64,000 nucleotides of DNA from the IMG/VR virus record IMGVR_UViG_3300049783_001426, positions 21,639 through 85,638 of that record; one strand, written 5' to 3'. The stretch comes from a virus. Every line of letters starts with the position of its first letter. Position 1 is the first letter of the stretch. This document shows positions 33,270 to 42,041 of the stretch, one piece after another. The notes below the pieces were generated by a model that was given only the letters and a program-made list of their open reading frames with translations, was not told the DNA's origin and did no database searches. The position numbers and the translations under genes are program-made.

Positions 33270-33284
33270 TTAACAAATAAAGCT

Positions 33285-33312
33285 TTTATATTATAAAATA
33301 GTCTGGTACACT
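33285..33312 (+). promoter_or_regulatory. sigma70-like early promoter P12
   Basis: TTTATA at 33285-33290, 16 bp, TACACT at 33307-33312, then TACCTTTCTCAAATAAACAAC, the shared leader, before the ATG at 33352. Confidence 0.75.
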
Positions 33313-33351
33313 TACCTTTCTCAAATAAACAACTAACAGCAGGAAAACACA

Positions 33352-35358
33352 ATGGATTTCATGACACTGAAGATGGCAATAAACAATAAGTTTGACGAAC
33401 TTCAAAAGGGCAACTTATATATTTCCAATGCAACTAAAGAAGAATTATGGGACACGTACATATCTTCGTTTCGCCCAGAAGATAACCCAATGTTTCGTGA
33501 GCGAACCGAACATGATTGTAATTGCTGCAAGTCTTTTATTCGCACTGCTGGCGGTATGTTGTCCATCGTTAATAATAAGATTGTGTCTATTTGGGATGTC
33601 GTAGATGTACCAGAGGGCTATCAAATCGTCGCCGATGCTATGTCTGCATTAGTTAAAAGTAGGGGCATAGATACTGAATTTCTTCACTATGAAAATACTG
33701 TTGGTACGGACCATAACCACGACACAGAAACTGATGTTGTGTGGAATCATTTTTATTTAAAATTACCATCTAGATTTGTTAATAAAGACTCAGGTGCAGT
33801 AACTGGTCTAACCCGTGACCGATACAATATGGCACGTCGTTCATTAGCTGGGATCACGATGGAATCTATTAATATTGTGATTGAGTTAGTTAAAAATAAA
33901 GAAATTTATCGCGGCGAAGAGCACTTAGATTCCATTAATAAATTCGCCGGAACGAAAAATGCTTTCGAGAGTATTAGTGAGCAAAATGTCGAAGCTAGAA
34001 CAGCATTTCTCTGGGAAGCCAGTAAAAGAATTGGTGCAGCATCTGGTTTTCGAACTACAGTAATTGGTACGTTGTTATCTGATATTAGTGAAGGGGTTGA
34101 ATTATATAAAGCTGTAAAGTCTTTTGAGAGTAAAGTAGCACCAAGTAATTACAAGCGACCAACTCAGATTTTATCTAAGGCTGCCATCGAAAAAGCTGAA
34201 GCTAAAATGATTGAGTTGCTTATCACAGATGCATCACTTGAACGCAGAATGTCAAGAGCTGAAGACATTACTATAAATAATGTGTTATTTGCAGACCGCT
34301 CCGCTCAAGAAAAAATGGGTATTTTTCATATGCTACAATCTGAGGTTAAGGTTAAGGTGCCGTCATATAAAAAGGACATGGAAATGTCAATTGATGAGTT
34401 CATAAACGACGTGTTACCAAACGTATCGACGGTTGAAATGGCCATGGATAACACACATGTCGGTAATTTAATGACCTTAGTCTCGCCAATATACGAAGAA
34501 GCTGAATCAATCCTCAAGTGGGGCAATAATTTTAGTTGGTCATATAATGGTGAAGTTACTGACTCAATCAAAGAGCGCGTAAAAGCTGCTGGCGGTAATG
34601 TAACTGGCGATGTACGAGTCTCATTGAGTTGGCACAACGCTGATGACTTAGATTTGCATGCCAAAACACCTAATGGGCGAAGAATTAATTTTAGTAATCG
34701 AACTGATGGGCGTGGCGGTGAGTTAGATGTCGATATGAACGCTAATGGTAGACATGACAGAATAAATCCAGTAGAAAACATTACGTGGCCAGATGAGTCA
34801 CGGATGCATAATGGTTTATATGAAGTTAATGTTCATAATTACACGAAGCGTCAAAATGATAATATCGGGTTTGAGGTTGAGTTAGAGCATAAAGGTATAA
34901 TCCATAAATTCGTTTATGATAAGGCAGTGAAGGACGGAGAATCTATTGAAGTGGTTCAGTTTGATTTTAATACACGAAATGGTATTAGTATAATTAAGTC
35001 ATTGCCATCAGTTAATTCTCAAAGACAAGTTTGGGGTGTCTCCACCAATAAATTCCAAAAGGTGAGTATGATTATGAATTCACCAAACCATTGGGATGGT
35101 GAAGCTACCGGAAACAAGCATGTGTTCTTTATGTTAGAAGGGTGTGTTAATCCAGAACCAGTGCGCGGATTTTATAACGAATTCCTACGCGATGATTTAC
35201 ACAGTGAACGCAAAGTGTTTGAAGTACTGGCTGGTAAAATGAAACCGGAACCATCAGTTAATCAGTTATCTGGTTTAGGGTTCTCAAGTACGCAGCGCAA
35301 TAGTGTATTATGTAAAGTTACAGGCGAAATCAATCGCACAATTAAAATTAAGTTCTGA
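33352..35358 (+). CDS. large phage protein with a YfaP/DUF2135-like beta domain, 668 aa
   Basis: Residues about 420-545 (VSLSWHNADDLDLHAKTPNGR-, a GELDVDMNANG turn, and NGLYEVNVHNYTKR) fit the YfaP/DUF2135-type beta sandwich, which has acidic DxD and D-x-N-x-N sites that may bind calcium. The N-terminal 400 residues are helical with CNCC near residue 60. Such large proteins, followed by a ~130-aa helical gene as here, recur in phages but remain uncharacterised. First gene after promoter P12. Confidence 0.75.
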   Translation: MDFMTLKMAINNKFDELQKGNLYISNATKEELWDTYISSFRPEDNPMFRERTEHDCNCCKSFIRTAGGMLSIVNNKIVSIWDVVDVPEGYQIVADAMSALVKSRGIDTEFLHYENTVGTDHNHDTETDVVWNHFYLKLPSRFVNKDSGAVTGLTRDRYNMARRSLAGITMESINIVIELVKNKEIYRGEEHLDSINKFAGTKNAFESISEQNVEARTAFLWEASKRIGAASGFRTTVIGTLLSDISEGVELYKAVKSFESKVAPSNYKRPTQILSKAAIEKAEAKMIELLITDASLERRMSRAEDITINNVLFADRSAQEKMGIFHMLQSEVKVKVPSYKKDMEMSIDEFINDVLPNVSTVEMAMDNTHVGNLMTLVSPIYEEAESILKWGNNFSWSYNGEVTDSIKERVKAAGGNVTGDVRVSLSWHNADDLDLHAKTPNGRRINFSNRTDGRGGELDVDMNANGRHDRINPVENITWPDESRMHNGLYEVNVHNYTKRQNDNIGFEVELEHKGIIHKFVYDKAVKDGESIEVVQFDFNTRNGISIIKSLPSVNSQRQVWGVSTNKFQKVSMIMNSPNHWDGEATGNKHVFFMLEGCVNPEPVRGFYNEFLRDDLHSERKVFEVLAGKMKPEPSVNQLSGLGFSSTQRNSVLCKVTGEINRTIKIKF

Positions 35359-35368
35359 GGAGAATATT

Positions 35369-35761
35369 ATGAATAAAATAGAAAAGGCAACACGAATTAA
35401 ATTACGTTTCGACACAGCTCGTGGCTTACTTCCAGTAGAAGATTTATTTTCTCTGCCATTAGATAAAGGTGCGGTATCGCTAGATTCCTTACATTCTAAG
35501 ATAAAGCAAAGAATAAAATCATCTACTGAAGATAGTTATCTCAAAACACGTTCGAAAGAACAAGATATTGATGAATTACGGATAGAAATATTAGAAGATA
35601 TTATGGATGAGCGCATAGCTGAAGCTAATGCTAAAGTTCAGCAGATTGCAAAAGCTCAACGTCGTAGTTATCTAGAATCACTTATCGCAGAAAAGGATGT
35701 TGCTGCAGATAAGAATATGACCAAAAAGCAATTATTGGCTGAATTGGACAAAATAACCTAG
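35369..35761 (+). CDS. hypothetical helical protein, 130 aa, partner of the 668-aa gene
   Basis: The start IKLRFDTARGLLPVEDLFSLPL followed by LDSLHSKIKQRI and a long helix ending KKQLLAELDKIT matches a short family seen directly after the large YfaP-domain protein in other phages (from memory). I begin at 35369 behind GAGGAGA; the frame extends upstream into the previous gene. Confidence 0.75.
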   Translation: MNKIEKATRIKLRFDTARGLLPVEDLFSLPLDKGAVSLDSLHSKIKQRIKSSTEDSYLKTRSKEQDIDELRIEILEDIMDERIAEANAKVQQIAKAQRRSYLESLIAEKDVAADKNMTKKQLLAELDKIT

Positions 35762-35786
35762 ATATAAAATCTAAATAGACCAAAAA

Positions 35787-35809
35787 CCTCGCTAATGTGG
35801 GGTTTTTTT
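35787..35809 (+). terminator. intrinsic terminator
   Basis: CCTCGC-TAAT-GTGGGG then a run of seven T; two wobble pairs but a good T-run. Confidence 0.8.
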
Positions 35810-35820
35810 GTTTTAGTCTC

Positions 35821-35848
35821 TTTACATATCACATCAGTTAGGTATACT
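35821..35848 (+). promoter_or_regulatory. sigma70-like early promoter P13
   Basis: TTTACA at 35821-35826, 16 bp, TATACT at 35843-35848, then TACCCCACTGAAGAAATACAAC, the type example of the shared leader. ATG at 35886. Confidence 0.85.
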
Positions 35849-35885
35849 TACCCCACTGAAGAAATACAACCAAGAGATTAAAACA

Positions 35886-36680
35886 ATGTCAGATTTAATA
35901 AACCTCATAGAAACAATTGCTATTAAGTCAAATGAAAGATTTCATGCCATTCAACTAAGGCTCGACGAAAAATCAGCTACTGCCAACAATGATATTTATC
36001 CGACTGTAGATGCACATGGTCGACGCCATGCACCATGCGATGCGTATATGTGGGATGATGTTATGTATCAAGGTGGTGCTTATTTACATACACCTTCCGA
36101 AGTGCTGGAAATGCTAGCAGAGTCTGGGGTTTTGTTGGGGTCGTTTGATAGCAGTAAATTTATTAAACGCACAAAACTAAAGGCCGATTTAGATATATTT
36201 AATCAAATCGAAATATTATGTAATACATATAAAATTGACATGGAAGTAAAACATGGTGCTGTGTGGAATGAAGGCGAATGTTATATTTATATGTCATCAA
36301 AAAAATCTAGTCTAATTGAAGCAATAGAGGTATATGCAAAGGAAGCCAAGGAAGCCTATTTTCAGTCTTTGCGCGTAGGCAAGGGCATTGCTCCGGTAGG
36401 TAAGTTATCTATCGATGGCGTAGTCCTCAGCATCAAAGAAGTGGTGTTCACTAGAGAGTTATATAGAGGCCGAAGCGAAACCACAATCTCATATAAATGC
36501 ATAATTCAGTTAGAAAATAAATCTACTGTTTATGGTTCAGTGCCTGCAAAGATTGAGCTTGATAATCTTATTGGTAAAACTGTTCGTCTTACTGCTAATT
36601 TTGAGCATGCACAGGGCGACCAAACGCATAGTTTTTATAAGAGACCATCGAAAGCATCGATAGTTTTGGCCACAGTATAA
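35886..36680 (+). CDS. hypothetical protein, 264 aa
   Basis: The segment DAHGRRHAPCDAYMWDD followed by YQGGAYL resembles a recurring phage family of unknown role. The C-terminal 100 residues look like an OB/beta domain (VVFTRELYRGRSETTISYKC...IELDNLIGKTVRLTANFE). Soluble. Confidence 0.7.
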   Translation: MSDLINLIETIAIKSNERFHAIQLRLDEKSATANNDIYPTVDAHGRRHAPCDAYMWDDVMYQGGAYLHTPSEVLEMLAESGVLLGSFDSSKFIKRTKLKADLDIFNQIEILCNTYKIDMEVKHGAVWNEGECYIYMSSKKSSLIEAIEVYAKEAKEAYFQSLRVGKGIAPVGKLSIDGVVLSIKEVVFTRELYRGRSETTISYKCIIQLENKSTVYGSVPAKIELDNLIGKTVRLTANFEHAQGDQTHSFYKRPSKASIVLATV

Positions 36681-36694
36681 GGATTAGAATAAAA

Positions 36695-37489
36695 ATGAAT
36701 AATAAAATGAAGAAAGAAATAGAAGCTGGCGATATAGTCGTCGTTATTATGACCAACACACAACTGAAGGGAATTGGGTTAGATTTCACAACTAATATGG
36801 GGCAAGAATTCAAAGTCTTAGCTATATCAGCTGATAAGCAAAAATTACAGATTTATTGGGGCTGGATTACAATTAAAGCATTTCGGTTAGTGAACCCAAA
36901 CAAGTGGTCAATCTTTAATAATAAAATTAAATGGTGTGAGTTGGATGATGACCAGAAAAAGAGCTTGCTGCTTGCTGGGTATAATGGGCATAAATTTAAG
37001 TTAGATAATTCTAATCATAATTTATTTTTTACACCAAAATTTGATAGCCCAGAAGCAGTATATACTGTGGTTATTACAGATTCAGATAAAATATATAATG
37101 TAATTAAGCCAGATAAGGATTTATTAAAAGAACAAAGAGATGCTAATCATATATTATTAAGTGATATAGAACACTATAAATCTGTGTGTGCGTCCAAGGA
37201 CAAAGACATTAACACCCTTTATAATAAACTTTTAGCTGAAGAGAAGGAGAACTTAAAATTAAGAAAAACAGCCCAACCAAAACACTTAATATCTAAAGGT
37301 AAAAACAATAGCCATGCTGACAGTACAGCGCGAGACCTGATTAATCGTAATTCGGAACTGGAGCGGGTACTTAAGCTTGTGCATTATGATTTACTTCTTC
37401 GCGCAGAGGAGGACTCAGATGGCGTTAAGGTGGTAGATGTGGGTTCATCGGTATGGGCTTCATTAAAGGGTGCCATTGGTCTAGCTTAA
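36695..37489 (+). CDS. hypothetical protein with a C-terminal coiled coil, 264 aa
   Basis: The N-terminal half is beta-rich (GDIVVVIMTNTQLKGIGL, FKVLAISADKQKLQIYWG). The second half is helical and charged (KEQRDANHILLSDIEHYKS; YNKLLAEEKENLKLRK). It ends at a strong terminator. Not recognised. Confidence 0.7.
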   Translation: MNNKMKKEIEAGDIVVVIMTNTQLKGIGLDFTTNMGQEFKVLAISADKQKLQIYWGWITIKAFRLVNPNKWSIFNNKIKWCELDDDQKKSLLLAGYNGHKFKLDNSNHNLFFTPKFDSPEAVYTVVITDSDKIYNVIKPDKDLLKEQRDANHILLSDIEHYKSVCASKDKDINTLYNKLLAEEKENLKLRKTAQPKHLISKGKNNSHADSTARDLINRNSELERVLKLVHYDLLLRAEEDSDGVKVVDVGSSVWASLKGAIGLA

Positions 37490-37500
37490 TTATTAAAAAA

Positions 37501-37520
37501 CCCACCTATGTGGGTTTTTT
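37501..37520 (+). terminator. intrinsic terminator
   Basis: CCCAC-CTAT-GTGGG then TTTTTT, with six A before the stem, so it could stop transcription from both sides. Confidence 0.9.
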
Positions 37521-37525
37521 AATGC

Positions 37526-37553
37526 TTTACAATCCAATTTAGATAGGTATACT
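37526..37553 (+). promoter_or_regulatory. sigma70-like early promoter P14
   Basis: TTTACA at 37526-37531, 16 bp, TATACT at 37548-37553, then TACCTCACTAAAGAAAATCAAC. Near copy of P13. ATG at 37591. Confidence 0.85.
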
Positions 37554-37590
37554 TACCTCACTAAAGAAAATCAACCAAGAGATTAAGCAA

Positions 37591-37941
37591 ATGGACAATA
37601 AAACAGTCGAATCTACCCTAAGTCATTCTATGCAGGCATGTGAATTACCAGAAAATGTATTTGTTTATAACGCAGAAGAAGTAGAAGCGTTACTCGAAGA
37701 AAAAGATAATCTAATTGCAGCACAGCAACAAAATATTGTTGAGTTAGAAAAACAAATCGCTTATTATGTTACTAACTCTGGGATAAATCGTGGAGTTATT
37801 CTTGATTTAAAAACAGAAAATAATATTTTACAAAATGAAGCAAAAACAAGACAGGAACAGTACGAGGAAGTGAGGAAGGCTGCACTTGTATGGAGAGGTG
37901 CGGCGGCTATAGCGGATAGGGATGGATGCCCGCACGTCTAA
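37591..37941 (+). CDS. coiled-coil protein, 116 aa
   Basis: A central heptad region (EEVEALLEEKDNLIAAQQQN, IVELEKQIAYYVTN) ending in WRGAAAIADRDG. First gene after promoter P14. Function unknown. Confidence 0.65.
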   Translation: MDNKTVESTLSHSMQACELPENVFVYNAEEVEALLEEKDNLIAAQQQNIVELEKQIAYYVTNSGINRGVILDLKTENNILQNEAKTRQEQYEEVRKAALVWRGAAAIADRDGCPHV

Positions 37942-37963
37942 TGAAATGAAATCCGAAATAGTG

Positions 37964-37992
37964 TTGACTATACGCGACTGCACTGGTATTAT
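37964..37992 (+). promoter_or_regulatory. sigma70-like promoter P15
   Basis: TTGACT at 37964-37969, 17 bp, TATTAT at 37987-37992, leader ATACAGTCACAAAACAAAGC, then ATG at 38034. It would drive the PRPP synthetase-like/NAMPT-like operon. Confidence 0.75.
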
Positions 37993-38033
37993 CGGTAATA
38001 CAGTCACAAAACAAAGCAGAAGGCGAAACACCC

Positions 38034-38243
38034 ATGGTCATATCATTAAAGATATTTCTCGCTCAAGTCAACCTAAGTAAGAACTTTGTTACCTTAACAG
38101 AGGGTGTAAATAACGGGTTCATAATTTATCGAATTAAAAATCGAGAATTAGAATTAAATGCTCAAGTTGACACCAAAGAATTTGAGTGGGTGTCACAAGA
38201 AGTAGCTGCCGATGGTACATTATCATATACTGGCAGTAAGTAA
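38034..38243 (+). CDS. hypothetical protein, 69 aa
   Basis: Small beta-rich protein directly upstream of the nucleotide pair, first in its transcript. Not recognised. Confidence 0.65.
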   Translation: MVISLKIFLAQVNLSKNFVTLTEGVNNGFIIYRIKNRELELNAQVDTKEFEWVSQEVAADGTLSYTGSK

Positions 38244-38268
38244 TTTTTAATAACTGGAGATAATAGTA

Positions 38269-39141
38269 ATGTTTAACGATATTAGGGTAATATTAAATAA
38301 TAATGTGGGTATGAGTGTTATAGTCAGTCAGTTTAATGATGGGTCGGTTAATGTATGCCTACCACCTGATGTACGCTGTCCGATTAGTGTGGGTTCGATT
38401 GTAGTGCGTGCTAAATTGACAAGTTCTGTTAGTTTAGTTGCATTGTTACTGACGGTTGATGCGTGTCGTCGGAAATTCCCAGATTTACAATTCATCTCTT
38501 TGGTTGCTCATTATATGCCATACGCAAGACAAGACCGTGTGTGTAATATGGGTGAGTCACTTTCGTCGAAAGTTATGGCTGGCCTTATTAATGGTTGTGG
38601 TTTTAGTAGTGTGACTATCGCAGACCCACACAGTGATGTGATGGTGGCGTTGATAGATAATTGTAAAGTTATTAGTGCAGAAAGTATCATTGCTTCTAAT
38701 GAAGTTCTATCTAATAGAATTATGGGTGGATTTTATACACTAGTTGCGCCGGATGCTGGCTCAAGAAAGAAAGTAGAAAAAATCGCAACACGTTTTGGAC
38801 TCGATGGATTTGTGCAGGGGTCAAAACATAGAAACTTAAAGACTGGGGAATTGTCAGAAATAACATTTAGTGGTGATGTCCAAGATAAACATTGCCTTAT
38901 CATAGATGATATATGCGATGGTGGTGGGACATTCGTTGGTCTAGCAGAAATAATGAAGGAAGCTGGGGCACTTAGTGTAGATTTGTATGTGACACACGGG
39001 TTCTTTTCTCGTGGCACCGATACAGTAAATGGCGAAAATAAGGCAATAAACCAAATATTCACAACAGACTCAATTAGCAGAGACCAAGGCACACGTAAGT
39101 CTCTTAATATAATCGAAATAGGAAATAATAATTATGAGTAA
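38269..39141 (+). CDS. ribose-phosphate pyrophosphokinase-like protein (Prs / possible Adps of NARP1)
   Basis: The PRPP synthetase layout is present: ISLVAHYMPYARQDRV (ATP loop), SSKVMAGLINGCGFSSVTIADPHSD, LVAPDAGSRKK and the PRPP-binding loop CLIIDDICDGGGTF. Length 290 against about 315 in bacteria. Classical Prs makes PRPP from ribose 5-phosphate and ATP. Phage homologs in the NARP1 pathway instead pyrophosphorylate ADP-ribose. The gene overlaps the NAMPT-like gene by eight bases, so the two must act together. Which substrate applies cannot be read from sequence alone. Confidence 0.88.
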   Translation: MFNDIRVILNNNVGMSVIVSQFNDGSVNVCLPPDVRCPISVGSIVVRAKLTSSVSLVALLLTVDACRRKFPDLQFISLVAHYMPYARQDRVCNMGESLSSKVMAGLINGCGFSSVTIADPHSDVMVALIDNCKVISAESIIASNEVLSNRIMGGFYTLVAPDAGSRKKVEKIATRFGLDGFVQGSKHRNLKTGELSEITFSGDVQDKHCLIIDDICDGGGTFVGLAEIMKEAGALSVDLYVTHGFFSRGTDTVNGENKAINQIFTTDSISRDQGTRKSLNIIEIGNNNYE

Positions 39142-40711
39142 CGTCGTACCAGCAACATTAGCAAAAGATGCATACAAGGCATTTCACCCATTAGCATATC
39201 ACCCTGATGTCTCAGAAGTTTATGCAAATTACATAAATCGCTCTGGTCGTTTAAGTAATATACCAACTAAGATAAATCTTGGTGGTGTAGTTAATATTGG
39301 CGCACAAAGATTCTGTATGGATTTCTTAATTGGCGAGTTTAATGATACTTTCTTCAACCTAGATGAAGATGTGGCCATTGAGCAGCATGCTCGTGTATTT
39401 AGAGCTATGTTAGGGCGAGCATTTAGCGACGAAAGACTACGTAAACTACATAAGTTGGGTTATCTTCCTCTTCGCCTTAAAACACTACCAGAAGGCACAA
39501 TAACTCCGTATGGTGTTGCTAACATTACTGTGCGATCAACCAAATCTGATTTTCAGTGGTTAACAAACTCAATTGAAACTGTATTGAGCTGTGAAGTTTC
39601 TGGTATATCTACTTCATGCACCACAGCCACTGCATACCTAAAAACTTTTATTAAATATGCTCGACTCACTGGATTAGATGAAGAATTCTGTCAATTTCAG
39701 GGGCATGATTTTTCAATGCGCGGTATGATTTTTGGTCGACATGGCGCATACCTTTCTGGTTTAGGGCATCTTGCATCTGGCTTAGTTGGTACCGATACCA
39801 TGGGTTCAGTTTTATTAGCCGAGAAATTCTATGGCGCAAACCTAGAAACTGAGTTAGTTGGTGTATCAGTTGATGCAACAGAACATAGTGTAACTTGTTC
39901 TTGGATCGAAGAAGGCGAAGAAGAGTTCTGTAAATATTTAATGAGTAAAGCTTCACCTTCCGGTATTCTTTCGGTAGTTGCTGACACTTGGGACTTTGAG
40001 AATTTTGTGTGCAATATTGTACCTAAATTAAAAGAAGCAATTATGGCACGTGATGGGTCGTTTATAATCCGCCCCGACTCTGGTTGTCCGGTCAAGGTAT
40101 TAACTGGTTATACTAGCGAAGAAGTGAGCATGGATTATCGCGGTAAATTCTACCCACTTGATGATGATGGCGAAGTAGATTATTATTCTAAAGCCCTAAC
40201 ACAATTTGAAATTGATGGCCTCATTGAAACATTATGGAATCAATTTGGTGGCACACTAACTGATAAAGGTTATAAGCTTTTAGATGAGCATATTGGTGCA
40301 ATTTATGGGGACTCAATTACATTAGAACGTCAAGAGCTAATCTTACAGCGTTTAATGGATAAGGGGTTCGCTTCTAAGGTTGTCCTTGGTATTGGTAGTT
40401 ACACGTATCAACACGTGACACGCGACACACATGGCTCTGCAGTAAAAGCTACTAGTATGATTAAAGATGGCCGTCGCGTTGCTATATTTAAAGACCCTAA
40501 AGGTGATAGCAGTAAGAAATCCGCGAAAGGTTTGTTGTATGTTGGTCGCGATGAGAATGGTGTAATACACCAATTTGATGATGTATCTGAGGAACACGAA
40601 AGAGAAGGTTTATTGGAAACTATATTTTTGGATGGTAAAATGGTTAAAACCACTACACTAAAAGAAATTCGTGCTCTAATTATGTCACAGCTCCAAACTC
40701 AACTTAAATAA
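39134..40711 (+). CDS. nicotinamide phosphoribosyltransferase-like protein (NadV/NAMPT; possible Namat of NARP1)
   Basis: NAMPT signatures: GHDFSMRGM, GLVGTDTMG, ATEHSVTCSW (catalytic His), LSVVADTWDFENFV and IIRPDSGCPV. Length 525 against about 490, with a longer C-terminus. NAMPT joins nicotinamide to PRPP giving NMN; the phage NARP1 homolog joins it to ADPR-pyrophosphate giving NAD directly. No NMN adenylyltransferase was found in this window, consistent with the NARP1 variant or with host enzymes finishing the route. Confidence 0.9.
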   Translation: MSNVVPATLAKDAYKAFHPLAYHPDVSEVYANYINRSGRLSNIPTKINLGGVVNIGAQRFCMDFLIGEFNDTFFNLDEDVAIEQHARVFRAMLGRAFSDERLRKLHKLGYLPLRLKTLPEGTITPYGVANITVRSTKSDFQWLTNSIETVLSCEVSGISTSCTTATAYLKTFIKYARLTGLDEEFCQFQGHDFSMRGMIFGRHGAYLSGLGHLASGLVGTDTMGSVLLAEKFYGANLETELVGVSVDATEHSVTCSWIEEGEEEFCKYLMSKASPSGILSVVADTWDFENFVCNIVPKLKEAIMARDGSFIIRPDSGCPVKVLTGYTSEEVSMDYRGKFYPLDDDGEVDYYSKALTQFEIDGLIETLWNQFGGTLTDKGYKLLDEHIGAIYGDSITLERQELILQRLMDKGFASKVVLGIGSYTYQHVTRDTHGSAVKATSMIKDGRRVAIFKDPKGDSSKKSAKGLLYVGRDENGVIHQFDDVSEEHEREGLLETIFLDGKMVKTTTLKEIRALIMSQLQTQLK

Positions 40712-40721
40712 TAAATAAGGC

Positions 40722-40749
40722 TTTACATTTTGTTTCAGTTAGGTACAAT
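40722..40749 (+). promoter_or_regulatory. sigma70-like early promoter P16
   Basis: TTTACA at 40722-40727, 16 bp, TACAAT at 40744-40749, then TACCTTTCTGAAACAAAACAACC, the shared leader; ATG at 40788. Confidence 0.85.
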
Positions 40750-40787
40750 TACCTTTCTGAAACAAAACAACCCCAAGTGAGATTAGA

Positions 40788-40916
40788 ATGAAAAATAAAT
40801 ACAGATTTGAAAGTGGCTCGGTTTATGAATTCGATGAAGAAAGTAATGCTTACATTTTCATCGGTAAGCTCAATGGTCGCACAAAGAAACAATTTCTTGC
40901 TGACTGGTCTTACTAG
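40788..40916 (+). CDS. small conserved phage protein, 42 aa
   Basis: A 42-residue frame right after the P16 leader. It contains YRFESGSVYEFDEESNAYIF followed by IGKLNGRTKKQF, a sequence type that I have seen repeatedly as a short phage hypothetical. The antisense frame here is rejected because this gene has promoter, ribosome site and position. Confidence 0.75.
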   Translation: MKNKYRFESGSVYEFDEESNAYIFIGKLNGRTKKQFLADWSY

Positions 40917-40929
40917 GGGGAATAACATC

Positions 40930-41460
40930 ATGAAAAACTTTTATATTATAGGTATGCCACGATGTAGGTCATTGTGGTTTGCTCATCTACTCACAGTCAA
41001 CAAAGTACATTGCTTTCATGAAAGGCTAAGTAAACGTAGGCTATGGCCAAATCCAACGCTCCCTAAGAGCATGCACTACAAATGTGATGTAATTGGGTCA
41101 GCTGATACATATCCGAGCGGATTTGACGCAGAATTAGTAGGTAACGCACCTGTTGTTGTCATAACAAGACCACTAAATGATGTTTTAATGTCACTCTCTA
41201 AAAATTTTGAGCTACCCGCATCACACAAATCTTATAGTTACATTAAGAGCGAGTATGCTGTTTTAAATTCAATTAAGACTGATAATATGATGACTGTCGA
41301 TTTCTCTGAACTAAACTGTGTGTATAAAATTAGAGAAATATGTGATTTTATTGGCGTGACTTTATCACTAAGACATATCAGAAGATACGTGAATAGTAAA
41401 ATTACCGTGGATAATAAACAGGTGATGATGTCAAACCATGCATTTTTGGATAATTTATAA
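40930..41460 (+). CDS. sulfotransferase-like P-loop protein, 176 aa
   Basis: The start [18 protein letters not shown] resembles the 5'-phosphosulfate loop of sulfotransferases (G-x-PRSGT-x-L), with R-C-R-S in place of [21 protein letters not shown] fits the 3'-phosphate segment, and the tail ([11 protein letters not shown]) is the usual helix. The length is short for the family, and an unrelated P-loop-like fold is possible. The ATG at 40930 follows AGGGGG; the frame extends upstream over the small gene at 40788. Confidence 0.6.
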   Translation: MKNFYIIGMPRCRSLWFAHLLTVNKVHCFHERLSKRRLWPNPTLPKSMHYKCDVIGSADTYPSGFDAELVGNAPVVVITRPLNDVLMSLSKNFELPASHKSYSYIKSEYAVLNSIKTDNMMTVDFSELNCVYKIREICDFIGVTLSLRHIRRYVNSKITVDNKQVMMSNHAFLDNL

Positions 41461-42041
41461 TGAATGACTTAAAGATTAATTTTGGCCGAGAAGTTGTACC
41501 ATACGATGATATTAAAACACTAGAAGATGTCGAAGAAGCACTTTTAGTATATACTAGTAGCATGAGCCGACACGACCTTATGTATAAAAAAGCTGAACTA
41601 AACTCACTGAAGGGTAAGATGGACGGGCACTGCAATGTTACGCAATGCCAAAAGCCTCATGCTATTATGTGGAATAATGGAACAAATGCTTGGTATTGTA
41701 AAAGCTGCGCAGAAGATATTAATAATTCATGCAGGTTCAGTGATTTTTGGCCATTGTGTGTGTCAAAACAAACTCAACTAGATAAGTTGTCTGAGCGAGA
41801 TTTACTGTATGTTGGGCACGAAGACCAACTACCACCGTTAAATGATATCAATTTTCATAACCACTCACGTCATCCCAATAAAGTGCCAAGCTCAAGGAGC
41901 TACGATAATTTTTATTACCATAAAATTGGTTTTGAGAAAGCTAAAGTGCCATACAAAAGAGAGTTGGCTAAAATAGGCCGTAATGCACCATGTCCATGTG
42001 GCCGTGGATTAAAATATAAAAAATGTTGTGGGAGAAAATAA
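41460..42041 (+). CDS. SEC-C motif protein, 193 aa
   Basis: The C-terminal [19 protein letters not shown] is a classical SEC-C zinc motif (C-x-C...C-C), the metal site found at the end of SecA and many unrelated proteins. A second Cys pair set lies in the middle (HCNVTQCQ and YCKSCAED), likely another zinc site. The remainder is helical. TAATG junctions on both sides. Function unknown. Confidence 0.75.
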   Translation: MNDLKINFGREVVPYDDIKTLEDVEEALLVYTSSMSRHDLMYKKAELNSLKGKMDGHCNVTQCQKPHAIMWNNGTNAWYCKSCAEDINNSCRFSDFWPLCVSKQTQLDKLSERDLLYVGHEDQLPPLNDINFHNHSRHPNKVPSSRSYDNFYYHKIGFEKAKVPYKRELAKIGRNAPCPCGRGLKYKKCCGRK

